From assembly GCA_023053545.1 (NCBI GenBank), contig JAKZAN010000188.1, positions 1-64,000 of the forward strand: 64,000 nt of DNA, written 5' to 3'. Both the position numbers and the translations under genes were made by a program. The notes under the pieces are model-generated. The model saw only the letters and a program-made list of their open reading frames with translations. It had not been told where the DNA came from and did not search any database. This stretch comes from Lepidurus packardi (taxonomy: Eukaryota; Arthropoda; Branchiopoda; Notostraca; Triopsidae). Each line of letters begins with the position of its first letter. The first letter of the stretch is position 1. Positions 46,871 through 57,953 of the stretch are shown in pieces.

Positions 46871-48074
46871 CAATATTTTCCGACTCCTTCAGCCTATCAT
46901 ACATTCCCAAAATCAACTATTTACTCAGCCATCCTATCATACTCACTCCAGATACTCTCTGCCCACCCTCCGTTCAGTCCCAATTCACTCTTTGCTTCGC
47001 CTCAAGTCGGCTCATTCCCAAGGCCCCCTTAGCCAGTCCGTGGCAACTAACCCTTTAGCCCACCTATAGTCGACGATAGACGCGACTAACCTGTAGAACC
47101 CCTTACTGATGAATAAATTCCTCAGCGGAGTCCACAAGTGGAGTGCACATTCCAAACAACTTGACAGAGCCAAGACCAAGATCTAAACTGAAGAATTAAT
47201 CAGCCATGACAATGAGAAGGTTCGGTTGTATGTCACCCGCAATCAATCCGTCATATCTGCTACAAAGTAGCCCAATAAATAAATAAAACAAATTCCAACT
47301 TCAGGGACCAAGTAAACAATTTCACGTCAAGACCTCTAAAGTATATACTTCGACATACTAAAGGCTACCGTACTGAAAAGTTCCGAAAGGACAAATCCTT
47401 CACCTGCCCGCTAAGGGTGATTGGCGGGAGTTGCTAGGAGCAATTGACCAGAAGAACTAAAAAGGTAAAATAGTCTGTACGGTGGTGGATGATAATAGCC
47501 AAAAGGTGAAGAGTTGTCTGGTGATTATTTTGGTGACATGGACGAATTCATGGCGAAGCTGGAATCTAACAAGATGTCACTGGGGAACAAGATATTAATA
47601 ACAAAGCACATGTGGAAGTTCTAGAAGTTGGTTGTCCAGAAAGCTTCTGGACTCTTCAAGAAAGGCATGAACAAAATCAGACCACAGCGAGAGACTCATA
47701 TACTAGTCGAGTTTTATATATTATTAATTGATATACAATTTTTTTGAAATTTAACGGTCTCTCAAAATTGTATATCCGGCGATACCCTCCGTCATGTGGA
47801 ACGCTATCTTTATCTCTATCTTTATCGTCGGGAAACTGCGACCGCAGATAACAAGACTATCTCTATCAGAGCCCCAGAGGCTAAAAGCGCGAGCTCCATC
47901 GTGATATATATATATTATTAATTTATAATCTGTGTTTTACAGAAAAAAAGTGGATCTCAAGATATGTGTATAGGTTAGAGACTCCGACAACCATATCCAT
48001 TAAAAAGTTCAGATAAAATACTGGCATATTGGACCTCAGTGCAGTCTAGATTTGAATTGGTCACTCAATGTTGA
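46871..48074 (+). pseudogene. Gene with unresolved or broken reading frame
   Basis: Coding-like text is clear but changes frame. Segment one (to about 47265) reads MNKFLSGVHKWSAHSKELDR and IETEELISHDNEKVRLYVTR. A 38-nt intron at 47267-47304 leads to DQVNNFTSRPLKYILRHTKG and YRTEKFRKDKSFTCP. The frame then jumps at a short G run (47415-47417) to GDWRELLGAIDQKNEKGK and at an A run (47501-47504) to GEELSGDYFGDMDEFMAKLE and LFKKGMNKIRPQRE, meets an in-frame UGA near 47743, and resumes with DTLRHVERYLYLYLYRRETA and a clean intron (47900-47940). Either homopolymer base-count errors or true decay could explain this. No family was recognised and the 5' start is unknown. Confidence 0.5.
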
Positions 48075-48306
48075 TGTTGATGTGGATCCCGAACGGTACG
48101 ACTGGCACCCACTCAATAGATGAGTGGAGGTGTGCGAGTATTAGATTTGGGATATCGTGGATGGCCTCTTCTAGTTCTAGGTGGATATTTCTGATATAAA
48201 ATATTTAAAAGTGATATTTATTGAATGGGCCGTTGATAGAAAAATATGAGCTTGAGTGATTATTCAATGGATTTTTTAATCAGAAGATTTATCACCTGCT
48301 ACACCC

Positions 48307-49185
48307 ATGAAACACTCTTCTCTAAATATAATTACCAAGCACATTATCCTCCCTAACTCATCTCCACCAAACTCCAACTCTCTCCATACTCACTTGTCCC
48401 CTATTCGCCAACTCCTCACCACCCATCGCAACCACTAATCTGCCCACAAGTCCAAGAACTACATGAAAGGAGTCCCTTTCCAGTTCTATGGCATCCCCAG
48501 CCCTACTCTAAAAAACACTATCTTCCGCAATACCTATCAGCCCAACTAGCCATTCTATGTGAAGTTAATGCTTGTACATTCACTCCTCGAGTCTAATATT
48601 TTCTAAGAGAAACTGTACGCACTAGAAATTCTCGAAAAGAGTTATAAATAGGTCGATATCCTTACCCTCGACTACCTCAAGACCTTTATCTAGGCATAAC
48701 ATATTCAAGGCTGGGCCCTTACCGATAAATTCGCCAAAATTCTCAGACTTTCTTGCTCTCACAAAGGCTAAGTTTTTGATGACTATATCATCAAGTGGTC
48801 TGAAAATAAATAGCATATTTGGTTACGTCGTGCGTGTTGTGTGAGTTTTGTCGCACGCGCCAGACACGGGGACAATCCTCCTATAAACTATCAAGGCTTC
48901 ATGAAAAAACTCTTCAGAGTGTGTAACAGTTGTCTGGTGTTCCAAGATAGGTTCACACAATTAGGTGTTGGATGGTTATTGAGGGAGATGAGCTTGGCAG
49001 ACTTGTCGAATACAGTTTGCTTCATCCAGACCAACCACCATTTATTCATTCGAGAAGGTCTCAGATATGCGATATAGAAACTGGATGAAGAGATGAGAAA
49101 AGAACTTCTGCATTTCAAAGAGGGTAAAAGTATAGAAAAACGACCATAAAAGAGAAGGGGGAGTGTGCCTCTAGTGGACCGATGA
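48307..49185 (+). CDS. DNA alkylation-repair (AlkD/AlkC-like HEAT) protein
   Basis: 292 aa, intronless. The family layout of AlkD-type DNA glycosylases is visible: YMKGVPFQFYGIPSPTLKNT at the start of the HEAT array, then FEEKLYALEILEKSYKE, LKTFIEAEHIQGWALTDKFA and the diagnostic WSENKEHIWLRRACCVSFVA (W-x-x-S-x-N-x-W-x-R-R-A). A later NTVCFIQTNHHLFIREGLRY region follows. A ~45-residue Asn/Ser/His-rich N-terminal extension precedes the domain, possibly a targeting sequence. AlkD enzymes excise alkylated bases; the substrate here is not known. Start ATG 48307, stop UGA 49183-49185. Confidence 0.78.
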
Positions 49186-49248
49186 ATTCTTATGATGTAC
49201 ACAATATATGTAAATAACTGATGGTCCAGACGGAGTGGGTAGTGTGCC

Positions 49249-49793
49249 TCAGAAAGTATTGACACTTGAGTAGGTAACGTATAGGAATCCGTCCTCGTCC
49301 TTGTATTTGGCGTAGATCTACTTCATCTTGCATTCTAAGGTCAGGTTATTAGACGATAGGGGATTATTAAAGGAAGGGTGGCGTACAGATGCTTTATAGC
49401 CGCATTTGGTCTTTGCTTCCGAAGAACAAATAAAGTCCTTCTTCGGGTTTTTGCTGAATGTAGTTGCGCTGTATGAGAGCTTTGAATTGCATGAGCTGCA
49501 TCTCTTCTGATACGAAGTATTTCTATTTCTTGAGTCCTGGGAGGCTATTATCGCTACTAGAAGCTCGTTGTAGAATGATCGGGATCATGTTCTTGTATCT
49601 AGCAAAGGGGTAAATGGATTCTGGGAAACAAGCAGAAAATAATAGGGATTGGTATGGAATCCCTCGTGAAGAAGAACACAAAAAGGTCGAAGATTGATAT
49701 GTACCTTTCCTGTAAATTACGATGCATTTATTTCCTTTCTGCGAGACTATACCTCTTGTCGAAAGGGAGGTTGTCGTGGGTCTTCGTGGTCAT
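49249..49793 (-). CDS. ATG8: Atg8/GABARAP-family protein lacking the C-terminal glycine
   Basis: Ubiquitin-like autophagy protein, 130 aa from three exons with introns 49621-49720 (100 nt) and 49335-49386 (52 nt). Family features are LPFDKRYSLAERKEMHQSIY, YPFARYKNMIPIILERA, KYFVSEEMQLMQFKALIQRN, GLYLFFGSKDQM and DEDGFLYVTYSSVNTF. The chain ends at ...VNTF with UGA, so the Gly needed for Atg4 processing and lipidation is absent; most Atg8s end NTFG or continue past it. A Gly codon (GGC) follows immediately after the stop on the DNA. It may be a non-lipidatable paralogue, a start from Phe-terminal processing being impossible. Divergent from typical Atg8 in the middle. Confidence 0.85.
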
Positions 49794-49823
49794 TGTTTTA
49801 ATTATGTTAGTATATAAATGTTT

Positions 49824-50010
49824 ATGAGTAGCAGTACTACGATTGTTAAGAATACGGCTGTTCCCGACTATGAGTACCAGTTCCTATAAATCCAATAGCA
49901 TGCCTGTCTTCCCTTGTGCCAACAGCATTGATGAGTGTACGGTGGTCTTGACAGCATCTTTTAAAAGATTCAGAATATATAGACAACTTGAGAACTAAAA
50001 TAGAAAGTGA
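49824..50010 (+). CDS. Candidate 53-aa protein (two exons)
   Basis: Exon one 49824-49873 and exon two 49899-50010 join in frame across a 25-nt GT-AG intron, giving MSSSTTIVKNTAVPDYDMPV then FPCANSIDECTVVLTASFKR and RFRIYRQLENENRK, ending at UGA 50008-50010. The start is 31 bp from the divergent Atg8 start. No family. Normal composition and a good intron support it, but its length keeps confidence low. Confidence 0.4.
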
Positions 50011-50322
50011 GTGTTATCTCTGTTGCTTCAAGGCCATTAAGGATCAGAATTTGATGGGATAGTATTGGTGATTAAGTTAAATTTGGGGCAGCCACCCATT
50101 TTGATATAGCATGGTCTCTACGAGTTGTTATTTATTTGGTCATAATTACACTACTGCGAGGACCATGAAAATGTTAGGGAAGTTGAAGACATCCCAGTCT
50201 ATTTACTATTCAGAAGCTAGCATCCACCCTTTTCTCTTAATGTACAGGAAATCTAATCATTATAACCTCCGAACTACTCCTGTTATAATCATTAACTATT
50301 GGAGATATCTATTCCTCATCTT
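50011..50322. other. 312 bp spacer or possible 5' coding extension
   Basis: The frame of the following gene stays open upstream of its first obvious ATG and includes plausible residues (HYCEDHENVREVEDIPVYLL). An upstream exon or start for that gene may therefore lie here. No decisive splice pair was found. Confidence 0.35.
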
Positions 50323-51423
50323 ATGCTGCTCGAAACCGAAGATCATATCAAATTAGAGAGGCCCCCCAGATTCCTCGAAGGTGCCACTCTCTTCAGCAAG
50401 GGAGACCGCAACCATGCTATGCTTGTCACCCAGACCGTCGATAATTCCTTTCTCCAGCTCTACGACGTGAAGACATCTAAAATCCTAAAGGAATGGAAAC
50501 ATGATGACGAGGTTGTTGCTTACGGGGCATTGAATCGCGACACTTTCGTCTACTTGCACGTCAAAGAAGGCAAGATATACACTATCGATGTGGATAAGCT
50601 CGAGCAGAAAGCCCATGATTTCAAATTCATACTCACAGAATTTGCCACACCCTCGAAGTTGGCTTTCTTCCCTGAGTCCAAGCTCTTCTGTATTTACGAA
50701 ATTGGGAGCCCCGACAAAACCGACTGCATGTTCTCCTTCTTCGACCATAACATTAGCCTCGTTTGGAAACATTAAGCTTCCAATCTGTATAGCCAGGTCA
50801 TTCATCCCGCCAACAGTACAGGCAAGATGGTATACTTTGAAGGCAAGCCCACCAAACAACTCAAGTTTACTGTTGTCGATGCTATCCAAAAGAAGTCAGA
50901 GCCCTTCACAATAGACATGACTAGCGATGTGGCCATCAAGAAGATCCACTAATTAAGTAATGGTGAATACTACCTGTCTATTGACACCTCGGAAACCAAG
51001 TACAAGCACATCGTGTACGCCCAAGCAAATGAAACTCAAAGGGATCTAAAGGTTCCAATGCCTGACAAGATATTCGACAGCTACCTCGTTGGAGACTTCG
51101 TTTATGTCTTATGTTATAATATTGGTGAAGACGGCAGCAATAAAGAAGGACCCATGCTTGTCTTCAACAGGAAGAAGGAGGAAAAGTTCTATGAATCCAC
51201 ATGTCACATTATTCATGGAGTGGACTATTTAGTAAGCACTCTGGGTGATAACGCCATTATGAAAATCAATAACACCTACCACAATCCCACAGAACTGAGG
51301 ATAAGGTACAGTCGCCCTGTGAATCAGAAGGAGCTATTGATACGCTTATTAAAGAAAGGTCAAGGACTGGGATTGAACAACCTAGAAATCGAACAGGTGC
51401 TAAGTGCGGTGGAATACAACTGA
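50323..51423 (+). CDS. Hypothetical beta-rich protein (366 aa), possible propeller
   Basis: Open from ATG 50323 to UGA 51421-51423. Repeating short beta-strand segments (HAMLVTQTVDNSFLQLYDVK, KEGKIYTIDVDKL, YYLSIDTSETKYKHIVYA, DYLVSTLGDNAIMKINN) suggest a WD40-like or other propeller, without clear WD dipeptides. It ends in a helical stretch with a Leu-rich LLIRLLKKGQGLGLNN. No family is assigned. The N terminus may be extended upstream (see the preceding spacer). Confidence 0.6.
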
Positions 51424-51645
51424 AGAAAGACTGATGTTTTTTTGCAAATGTATGCTGAAACATAGGATTAGCCACACAGATGAGATTATTGTTTTTTGTC
51501 GATATAGAGTTTTCTGTCCAGGCGGGGTATATAAACCTTTACTGGCCGCCTGAATCAATATGCACAACTACAAAGCTAATAAACGTATAAGTTGACATAT
51601 TCGTTATTGGCCTGTTAAGAACACGATCAGTTAGAATACGCCTAA

Positions 51646-53697
51646 ATGCTGAAGAACAGCCTCTCATTTGCAAACTTTAGCCAAAAGATATCTCTTCTTA
51701 CATCGAGGCCCAGTCCTCAATCCCAGACAGGATCTACTTAGTTGGCGAAGAAGAAGAAGAAATCAGAAGGTGTTCATCAAACTCCCTGGTCATCTTCTGA
51801 GTCCAGCAAAATACCCTAGACAGTGTCCTCGATTAACTAATCCCAGAAGATGCACAGACCACCTGCAGTCTAATAGCTAACATAACATGAAATCATAGAC
51901 CAGATTCAGGCACTTTAGAACATCAAGAAGCAAGCTCTAAAAAAGGATAATTATCAACCAATAGTCAAAGTCCACTCAGAACTACTCCGACAGTATGACG
52001 ACATCTGCAGCCAGTGTGAAGAGACTCTCGTCAAAATATCACAGTTATAAGGGCAAATGCGTGAACACAAGGAACGATAACTGATGGCTGTAGAAGACCG
52101 TAATTCTCGAGAAATGGAGAGGCTTCAGGATTTAGTTTAGAAAGAAGACTGCGAGCAATTACTGTCGTTATACAGAGAACAGTACGCTGCAGAGTGTAGG
52201 CTTGATGACTAACTCTTGAAAATAGACGAATAAGCAGAACATATTAGAGCCAAGTTGGATAGAGTTGACAAAAGAATATATGCGCACGACTCGAAGTGTG
52301 CCTAATGGCAAAAGAAATCGAACTTAGCGATACAAACCGAAAAGAATCGCCAATAGATCAGCAAACTACGGCTGGCCCTCTTCGAAAAAGAAGAAGCGAT
52401 CAGCCGAAGTCTTAAAGAATGGCCTGGCGCCAAGAAAGTAAGAGAGCTCATGAGTATGTTTGTCGATAAACAGTTTGCCAAGAAAGTCAAAATCTCGGAA
52501 CAAAACAAAACCGAACTTTGGGTCTGTTAACAGTAACTTGTGAGCGAGTTCCGATAGTTCTGTTGGCAGCAGCTCTCTCAAATTCTCTCAGTCCAGTCAA
52601 ACCTGAACCCATAACTGACTAGGTCTCTATAATAGTATTTCCAAATGATGAAGCAGCTGGAAACCATATCCAAAAATGGTCTTGCAAGTTTAGTGTATAC
52701 TCAGCATTGCAGATTTATCAAAGATAGCGAAAGCTTACGCGAAGAGGCTACTCAGTTGCAGCAATAACTTGATGGATTACTAGCACAGAAAGCTGAGTTT
52801 AATGCTCAATTAGAGATTACGTTGGCCGAAGAAATGGAACTATATCTGAACAAGATACAATCGGGTAACCCTAACTCCAACCATATCTACCAGCTCAAAC
52901 AGATCAGCAGGGTTCAACACGACAGGCTGCAGCATATGCGCAGGACTAAACAAAAACTCAAGTCGATAATATCCTCTGGCACCAGAAACTTTGCATATAT
53001 GCAGGAGAAAAAAGGATGTGAAATTCAGAAACAGCCTTCGTTGAATTCAGATCTTTCTCAGTTGAAAAAGGTCCTGAGGTAAAAAAGACTCGATTTTGAG
53101 AAGCTAAACAAAGGAAAGAAATAGCTTGAGGCAAAGCTGACGAATGCACTTTCTAAATACAAGAAAAAAGAAAACAGAATCTATAATAATGCTCTCCAGC
53201 AACTGTATTTAAGATTAGGATAGGCACACGCGAGGAACAGTGAATGCAGCAAGCCTAAAACAGCCTTCAGTTGTCATGAAAACCAGATCCTGCAACCTAG
53301 TCGGAGCTTCAGACCCCTATAATGTCTCAAGAAGTCCACGGTTCCGAGTCATGAATTCCGAGCGTATACCAAAAGAAACCCTTAGAACTCAATCATGGCT
53401 GAATCTCTGACAATAACAAGTTCGTTGGCATCTACCCAGAGAGACGCCCTCACGGTCAGTACGAATAGAGAACTCATCCGTCAAACCAGCAGAACAAAAC
53501 TGGGTGTTTCAGCTTCGTACTCAATATCTATGCCTGTGACTACATACAGAGTATCATCCTCATCAGGGAATCTAAAGAAGGAGTCACGACCAACATAGAG
53601 TGGACAGAAACAGAGCATCAGCACACAACCAAGCTCTGTGATCCCAAAAACAAAACTCAGTTAATTTCTGATGCGTAAAATAAAGAGCCGCAAATGA
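51646..53697 (+). CDS. Large coiled-coil protein (683 aa)
   Basis: A single uninterrupted frame from ATG 51646 to UGA 53695-53697 with dozens of UAA/UAG read as Glu; under other codes it shatters. A basic Ser-rich head, a long coiled coil of ~450 residues (for example ELLKIDEEAEHIRAKLDRVD and KNRQEISKLRLALFEKEEAI), and a Ser/Thr-rich tail (SYSISMPVTTYRVSSSSGNL) can be seen. Head-coil-tail layout suggests a filament or centriolar/axonemal scaffold. No orthologue is named. Confidence 0.75.
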
Positions 53698-53841
53698 CAA
53701 CTAACTGATTCCAGTAGTATTTTTTATTTACTTTAAGATGATATACCTAATATATTTCTGCATACGTATTTTTTACGCGAAAGTGTTTAGACTTGGAAAA
53801 ATCGAAAGACTTTTATTCACTTTTGACTTAGGTATTCTTCT

Positions 53842-54756
53842 TCACATTTTCTTGTGGTTCACTATTTTGGGTTCATTAATGACTGCCATCTGATGGTATC
53901 GCATTAGTTTTGAGTAGTTCTTTGGTTTTTCAGGAGCGAGGAGCTTCTACTTTTTAGGGACTGAGAAGTTGCTGGTTGCTGCCATTTTTCTACTTCCAGG
54001 TACGATCATTGGGCCTTTACTGGTGACCATTCTACTACTCATATCAGAAATCTTCGACTGGGTGTTAGTATGCTTAGAGATTACACTACTGTGTGTCCTT
54101 CGGCTTTCTTCTTAGTTCAGGAACTTTCGAACAACTTTCTACTCACGCTAAAGTTCAATCTTAGCTTTGATCATAGCTTCTTCGAGCTTGACAAGTTTAG
54201 CAAAGAAACCAGGGTTGGGATAGATAACTGATCGCTTCGTCTTGACATAGTTTAGAGCTTTATCCAGGGTCCATTTGTGAAGTTTCATTAAATACATTAT
54301 GGCAATTGTGGCAGACTAATATTTATTATTGGAAGATGGTCATATTAGGGAGGATAAGTACTCTTGAGACGCCAGCAGCGCAGTGAACAAGTATGTTACC
54401 CTTATTGAGACCTGTGAAGGAGAAAAGATGGTGTGAGTGATGATGTTTTTAGGGATACTATCGTTGAGGAAGTTGTAGGCAGAGTCGAAGTGCTGGCTAA
54501 GGTCATAGCTGGGGTGGTCGTATGCTTAGATTTTGAGTTGGGTGACGCCAGTCTGGGAGGAGTACTTGACATCGAGAGCAGCAGCAGTATAGACTAAAGA
54601 AGAGATGGTGGTGAAGGGGTAGTTAGTACCATATCGTATATTTCTGGAGGCAAGTAGATCTAGGTCAGTGGCAGCGCCGAGGTCCCCCAGCCACAGCTCA
54701 TTACCCCTAGGGTTGGTGTAGATGAGGTTCATATTTTTGTAGTTATGGACGTACAT
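53842..54756 (-). CDS. Dual-specificity protein phosphatase
   Basis: DUSP catalytic domain near the N terminus: NELWLGDLGAATDLDLLAS, then YTAAALDVKYSS, EAYDHPSYDLSQHFDSAYNF, the signature VHCAAGVSRSATIAIMYLMK (HCx5R) and YVKTKRSVIYPNPGFFAKLV. Introns are 54594-54629 (36 nt), 54412-54458 (47 nt) and 54316-54361 (46 nt). The last splits the active-site signature between Arg and Ser (GVSR|SATIA). A ~110-residue Glu/Lys-rich and Ser-rich C-terminal extension follows; total 261 aa. The atypical DUSP group lacking a MAPK-binding domain fits best. Substrate unknown. Confidence 0.9.
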
Positions 54757-55069
54757 GAGTACCCTTTGAATATGGGTAGTTACTATAAAGTATTTGGATG
54801 TATGTTAGTTTATTTTCTTATAATTTTTAAGGGAATACCAACCAAAAAAGAAAGAGATTTTATTTGTGATGAACTCTTTTAATTTTGGCTTGTCTGAAGT
54901 TCTGCCACAGCATTATTAGAGATAACGTTTATCTATTTTTTCTATTATTCTAGCCTTTAATCCTCGCACAAAATGCACCAATACATCATCTACTCTGTGT
55001 AATATGCTCATACCCAATCCTCTCTTATAATTTTGTAATTCAAAAATATACTTCAAAAATACTAATCAC
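54757..55069. promoter_or_regulatory. Divergent intergenic region 313 bp
   Basis: Between the 5' ends of the phosphatase (minus) and the CCCH gene (plus). No specific element was assigned. Confidence 0.4.
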
Positions 55070-56594
55070 ATGGCTCACCCAACCAAACCAAACCCATATG
55101 ATACACTCCCAAATCTCAACCCCCGATAGGCCAAACAAGCTCTCGGAGGTCTGTATTACGAACCTGGTGCTGATAATGCGTCCTCAGCTGGAAGCTAGTC
55201 CAATTCCCAGTAGAAGGCCCGATCAAGGAGTAGAGACAAAACAGCCCGAAAGAAAAATAACAGAAAAGGCAATGGCAAGAAGAACAGGAGATCCAAAAGC
55301 CACAACAGTAAAAATATCTGTATTTTCATTCGTTGTTCTCCAGAAAAGGGTAATCCTTCGGGATGTTGAATCTTTTTGCAGATAAGCAAAACAAAGATGC
55401 GACATACTATAAAACCAAGATGTGCCCCAACATGAAGAATGGCAGTTGTCTCAAGGGTAACAAGTGTAACTTCGCACATTCTTCGACCGAACTTCGCGAC
55501 CCTCCCAACTTCAAGAAAACCAAACTCTGCATACCTTACACCCAAGGCCGGTGCCCACACCCGAGCAAATAATGCAAATATGCACATGGTGATACTGAGC
55601 TCAAAGCAGCAAATGATGCTAGCCATCAAGAGCATAATGATTTCCAGTCCCGATAAAATAAGCATAGGTCTCATAACAGCTAAAAGAATAACAATAACAA
55701 TTACAAGAGCCACAATGACTAAGATAGGCACCGTCCAAGAAGAGAACACGAACGCTCTTAAAGACTACACGATGATAAGGTATCAAGAAGACAACATAGG
55801 GATCGGCATCAACACAACAACCATCGACATGAGACGGGTTCAGCCCAAGCATCACTCAACTACAGTAAGCTTAAACCTCAATTATCATCATGTTTTAGAT
55901 GCTGCTTACGTGATTTCCCAACCGCAGTTTCCCATGGCTCCTCCAATGGTGAATTCTACTCCCATGAACTACGTAAGCCTGACATCTATTCGAATTTTTT
56001 ATACACAAAACCCCGCCGTTCCTATCTTCTTTTGGGGACAAGAGCTCCTGTGTTTTCTGTCTAGGGGCCTAAGAAAGTGTGTTTGTTTCACTTATTTCTT
56101 GCTTTCAAAAAATCTTGGACACTGTTCTCTTCTCTGTTTTTTGACTGTTCCTAGATTGGTAATCCCAATAGTATGCTTCATGCGGGTTTTGATCGGACCG
56201 GCTCCTGGAGCAACTCTGTTGGTCTCCCTCCCCATACTATGCTTCCAAGTCCCGCATCACTTATGGCTCCAGTTCAGCCCAATATTGGTCTAGGGGCTCA
56301 TATGGGCCCTGCTATGCATCTAGGAGCAATTTCTGGACCTGGATCAGTACTACCTCCTAGCCAAAGCTCCGGTACTTTTGACAGTAGTCAATTTTATTAT
56401 GGAAATTCGCATTTGTCACATCCGATGATGAACAACATCCAAAGCAACAGCGGGAATACGTCCTTTGGGGTGGGTCCTTATTACAGCCATATCGGCCACG
56501 CAGTAACATACCATCTTTTCTGAATCTGCGCGTCTATCGGACCTTCTTTTTTTGTTAGAATATGAATAATATGGGCCCTCCACACCCTTTTTGA
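55070..56594 (+). CDS. CCCH zinc-finger RNA-binding-type protein
   Basis: Five exons; introns 55308-55381, 55865-55898, 55973-56154 (182 nt) and 56503-56558; 392 aa. Two CCCH fingers lie in exon two: KMCPNMKNGSCLKGNKCNFA-H (C-x7-C-x5-C-x3-H), then KLCIPYTQGRCPHPSKECKY-A-H (C-x7-C-x6-C-x3-H), separated by a short basic linker as in TIS11/nucleoporin-like proteins. The N terminus is Lys/Arg/Ser-rich (ARSRSRDKTARKKNNRKG), and the C-terminal half is Gly/Met/Pro/Ser low complexity. The Glu in the second finger is a UAA codon. mRNA binding or turnover is inferred from the finger pair. Confidence 0.85.
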
Positions 56595-56872
56595 AGCCCT
56601 GCGAGCTCCGGAACGATTTGGTACGAGAAAGAGAGGTAGTTAACACGGAAGACTACATACGGCTTTGAATTTTAATTTTATGGAACTCTTTCTAAAATAT
56701 GTGATAAGCTGGTCACCTATTTGTTCTGGATTTTTTATGAGAAATCATTGTCCAAAGGAATGTTTAGAATATCTTTTGGATAATATGAAACTTAAATCTC
56801 ATTATAAAAAGTATATAAAGCTTTTATTATTCAATACTCGAAGTAACTCACAGAACAACACCTTAATACAGA

Positions 56873-57953
56873 ATGTCTGATTAACCCCAAGATCCCGAAG
56901 CTAATCCCGAACCCGTCGAGGTTGAAGACCCTGAATTCCAGATCGAGTAGCATATTCTTCTCAAACGTAGGGATGAGATCAACAGAGCCCACTTTGAAAC
57001 TCTTCTCTCCCAGAACCTCAGCCAGCTATCCAAAATATTCGATGGCTCCACCTATGCCTTCGTCAAACTCACTCTCGTCAATAAAGGCCTCACAAACATA
57101 CCTAAGACCATTATTAAGTATCCCCACCTGCGCTACATCACTCTCAATAATAACCTGCTGACTAACGTTAACTCCCTCGTCCCTCTGAAGTATGTGGTCG
57201 ATCTCAGTCTTAGCAAGAATTTCATCGAAGACATTAACTGTCTGGCCAACGATTAAAACTTCCCCTACCTTGAAACTCTCAATGTCTCTGGCAACAAACT
57301 AAAAAGACTCACATCGGTGTACCTTAAGAAAATCAGACACCTCAATGCCAATAATAATATTATTGAGGATATTACCGACTTTGACGGCAGCAAGACCATG
57401 GAGACACTCGAACTCCGGGGCAACAAAATAGAGGATGTGTCGAGACTTGCACACCTTCCAAAGCTAAAAAATCTCTATCTCGCTGACAACAAAATCATTG
57501 ATTTCTCGGGCATCCGGCTACTTGACAGTCTCGTCAAGCTGCACCTCCGCAAAAATAAGGTCTTCAACATCGAAAACTTCCCGCAACTGCCTTGCCTGAC
57601 CTATCTAAACCTCAGAGAGAATCCACTCACGAAGTTGGACAGTCTAAAAGGCATAAGTCAGACAGTGAAAATACTTAACATAAATACTACCCCCCTTTCC
57701 GAAGAGTTAGGTGACAATGCGAAGAAAGAAATCTGGATGTTGTATCGCCAGTTCTAAAAAATCAATAAGCAGGAAGTAACAGCCGAAGAAAAACAGGACT
57801 TCGATAAAGAATACAAAGAACGACTTGCGGAAAAAGAGTAAACTATTTCCAATTTTATCATGGGTGATTAATTGCTTTAGACGCTAACGCCTAGAGAAAG
57901 AGGCTGCTTAAAGATAAGCCGCAGAGGCTGCCAAGAGCCAAATAGCGGAATGA
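56873..57953 (+). CDS. LRRC23: LRRC23-like radial-spoke leucine-rich repeat protein
   Basis: 345 aa; a 43-nt intron (57838-57880) near the end. An acidic head is followed by seven or so LRRs: LRYITLNNNLLTNVNSLVPL, FPYLETLNVSGNKLKRLTSV, METLELRGNKIEDVSRLAHL, PKLKNLYLADNKIIDFSGIR, LVKLHLRKNKVFNIENFPQL and LTYLNLRENPLTKLDSL. The order and spacing and the AFVKLTLVNKGL start match LRRC23 (radial spoke RS3/RSP15). The C terminus is a Glu/Lys/Ala helix (ERLEKEAAEREAAEAAKSQI). Axonemal localisation is inferred from the family. Confidence 0.85.

Noticed and set aside
55439-56293. Alternative 284-codon plus frame overlapping the CCCH gene
   Set aside because: It lacks the zinc-finger cysteines; the five-exon model keeps both fingers and a coherent tail.
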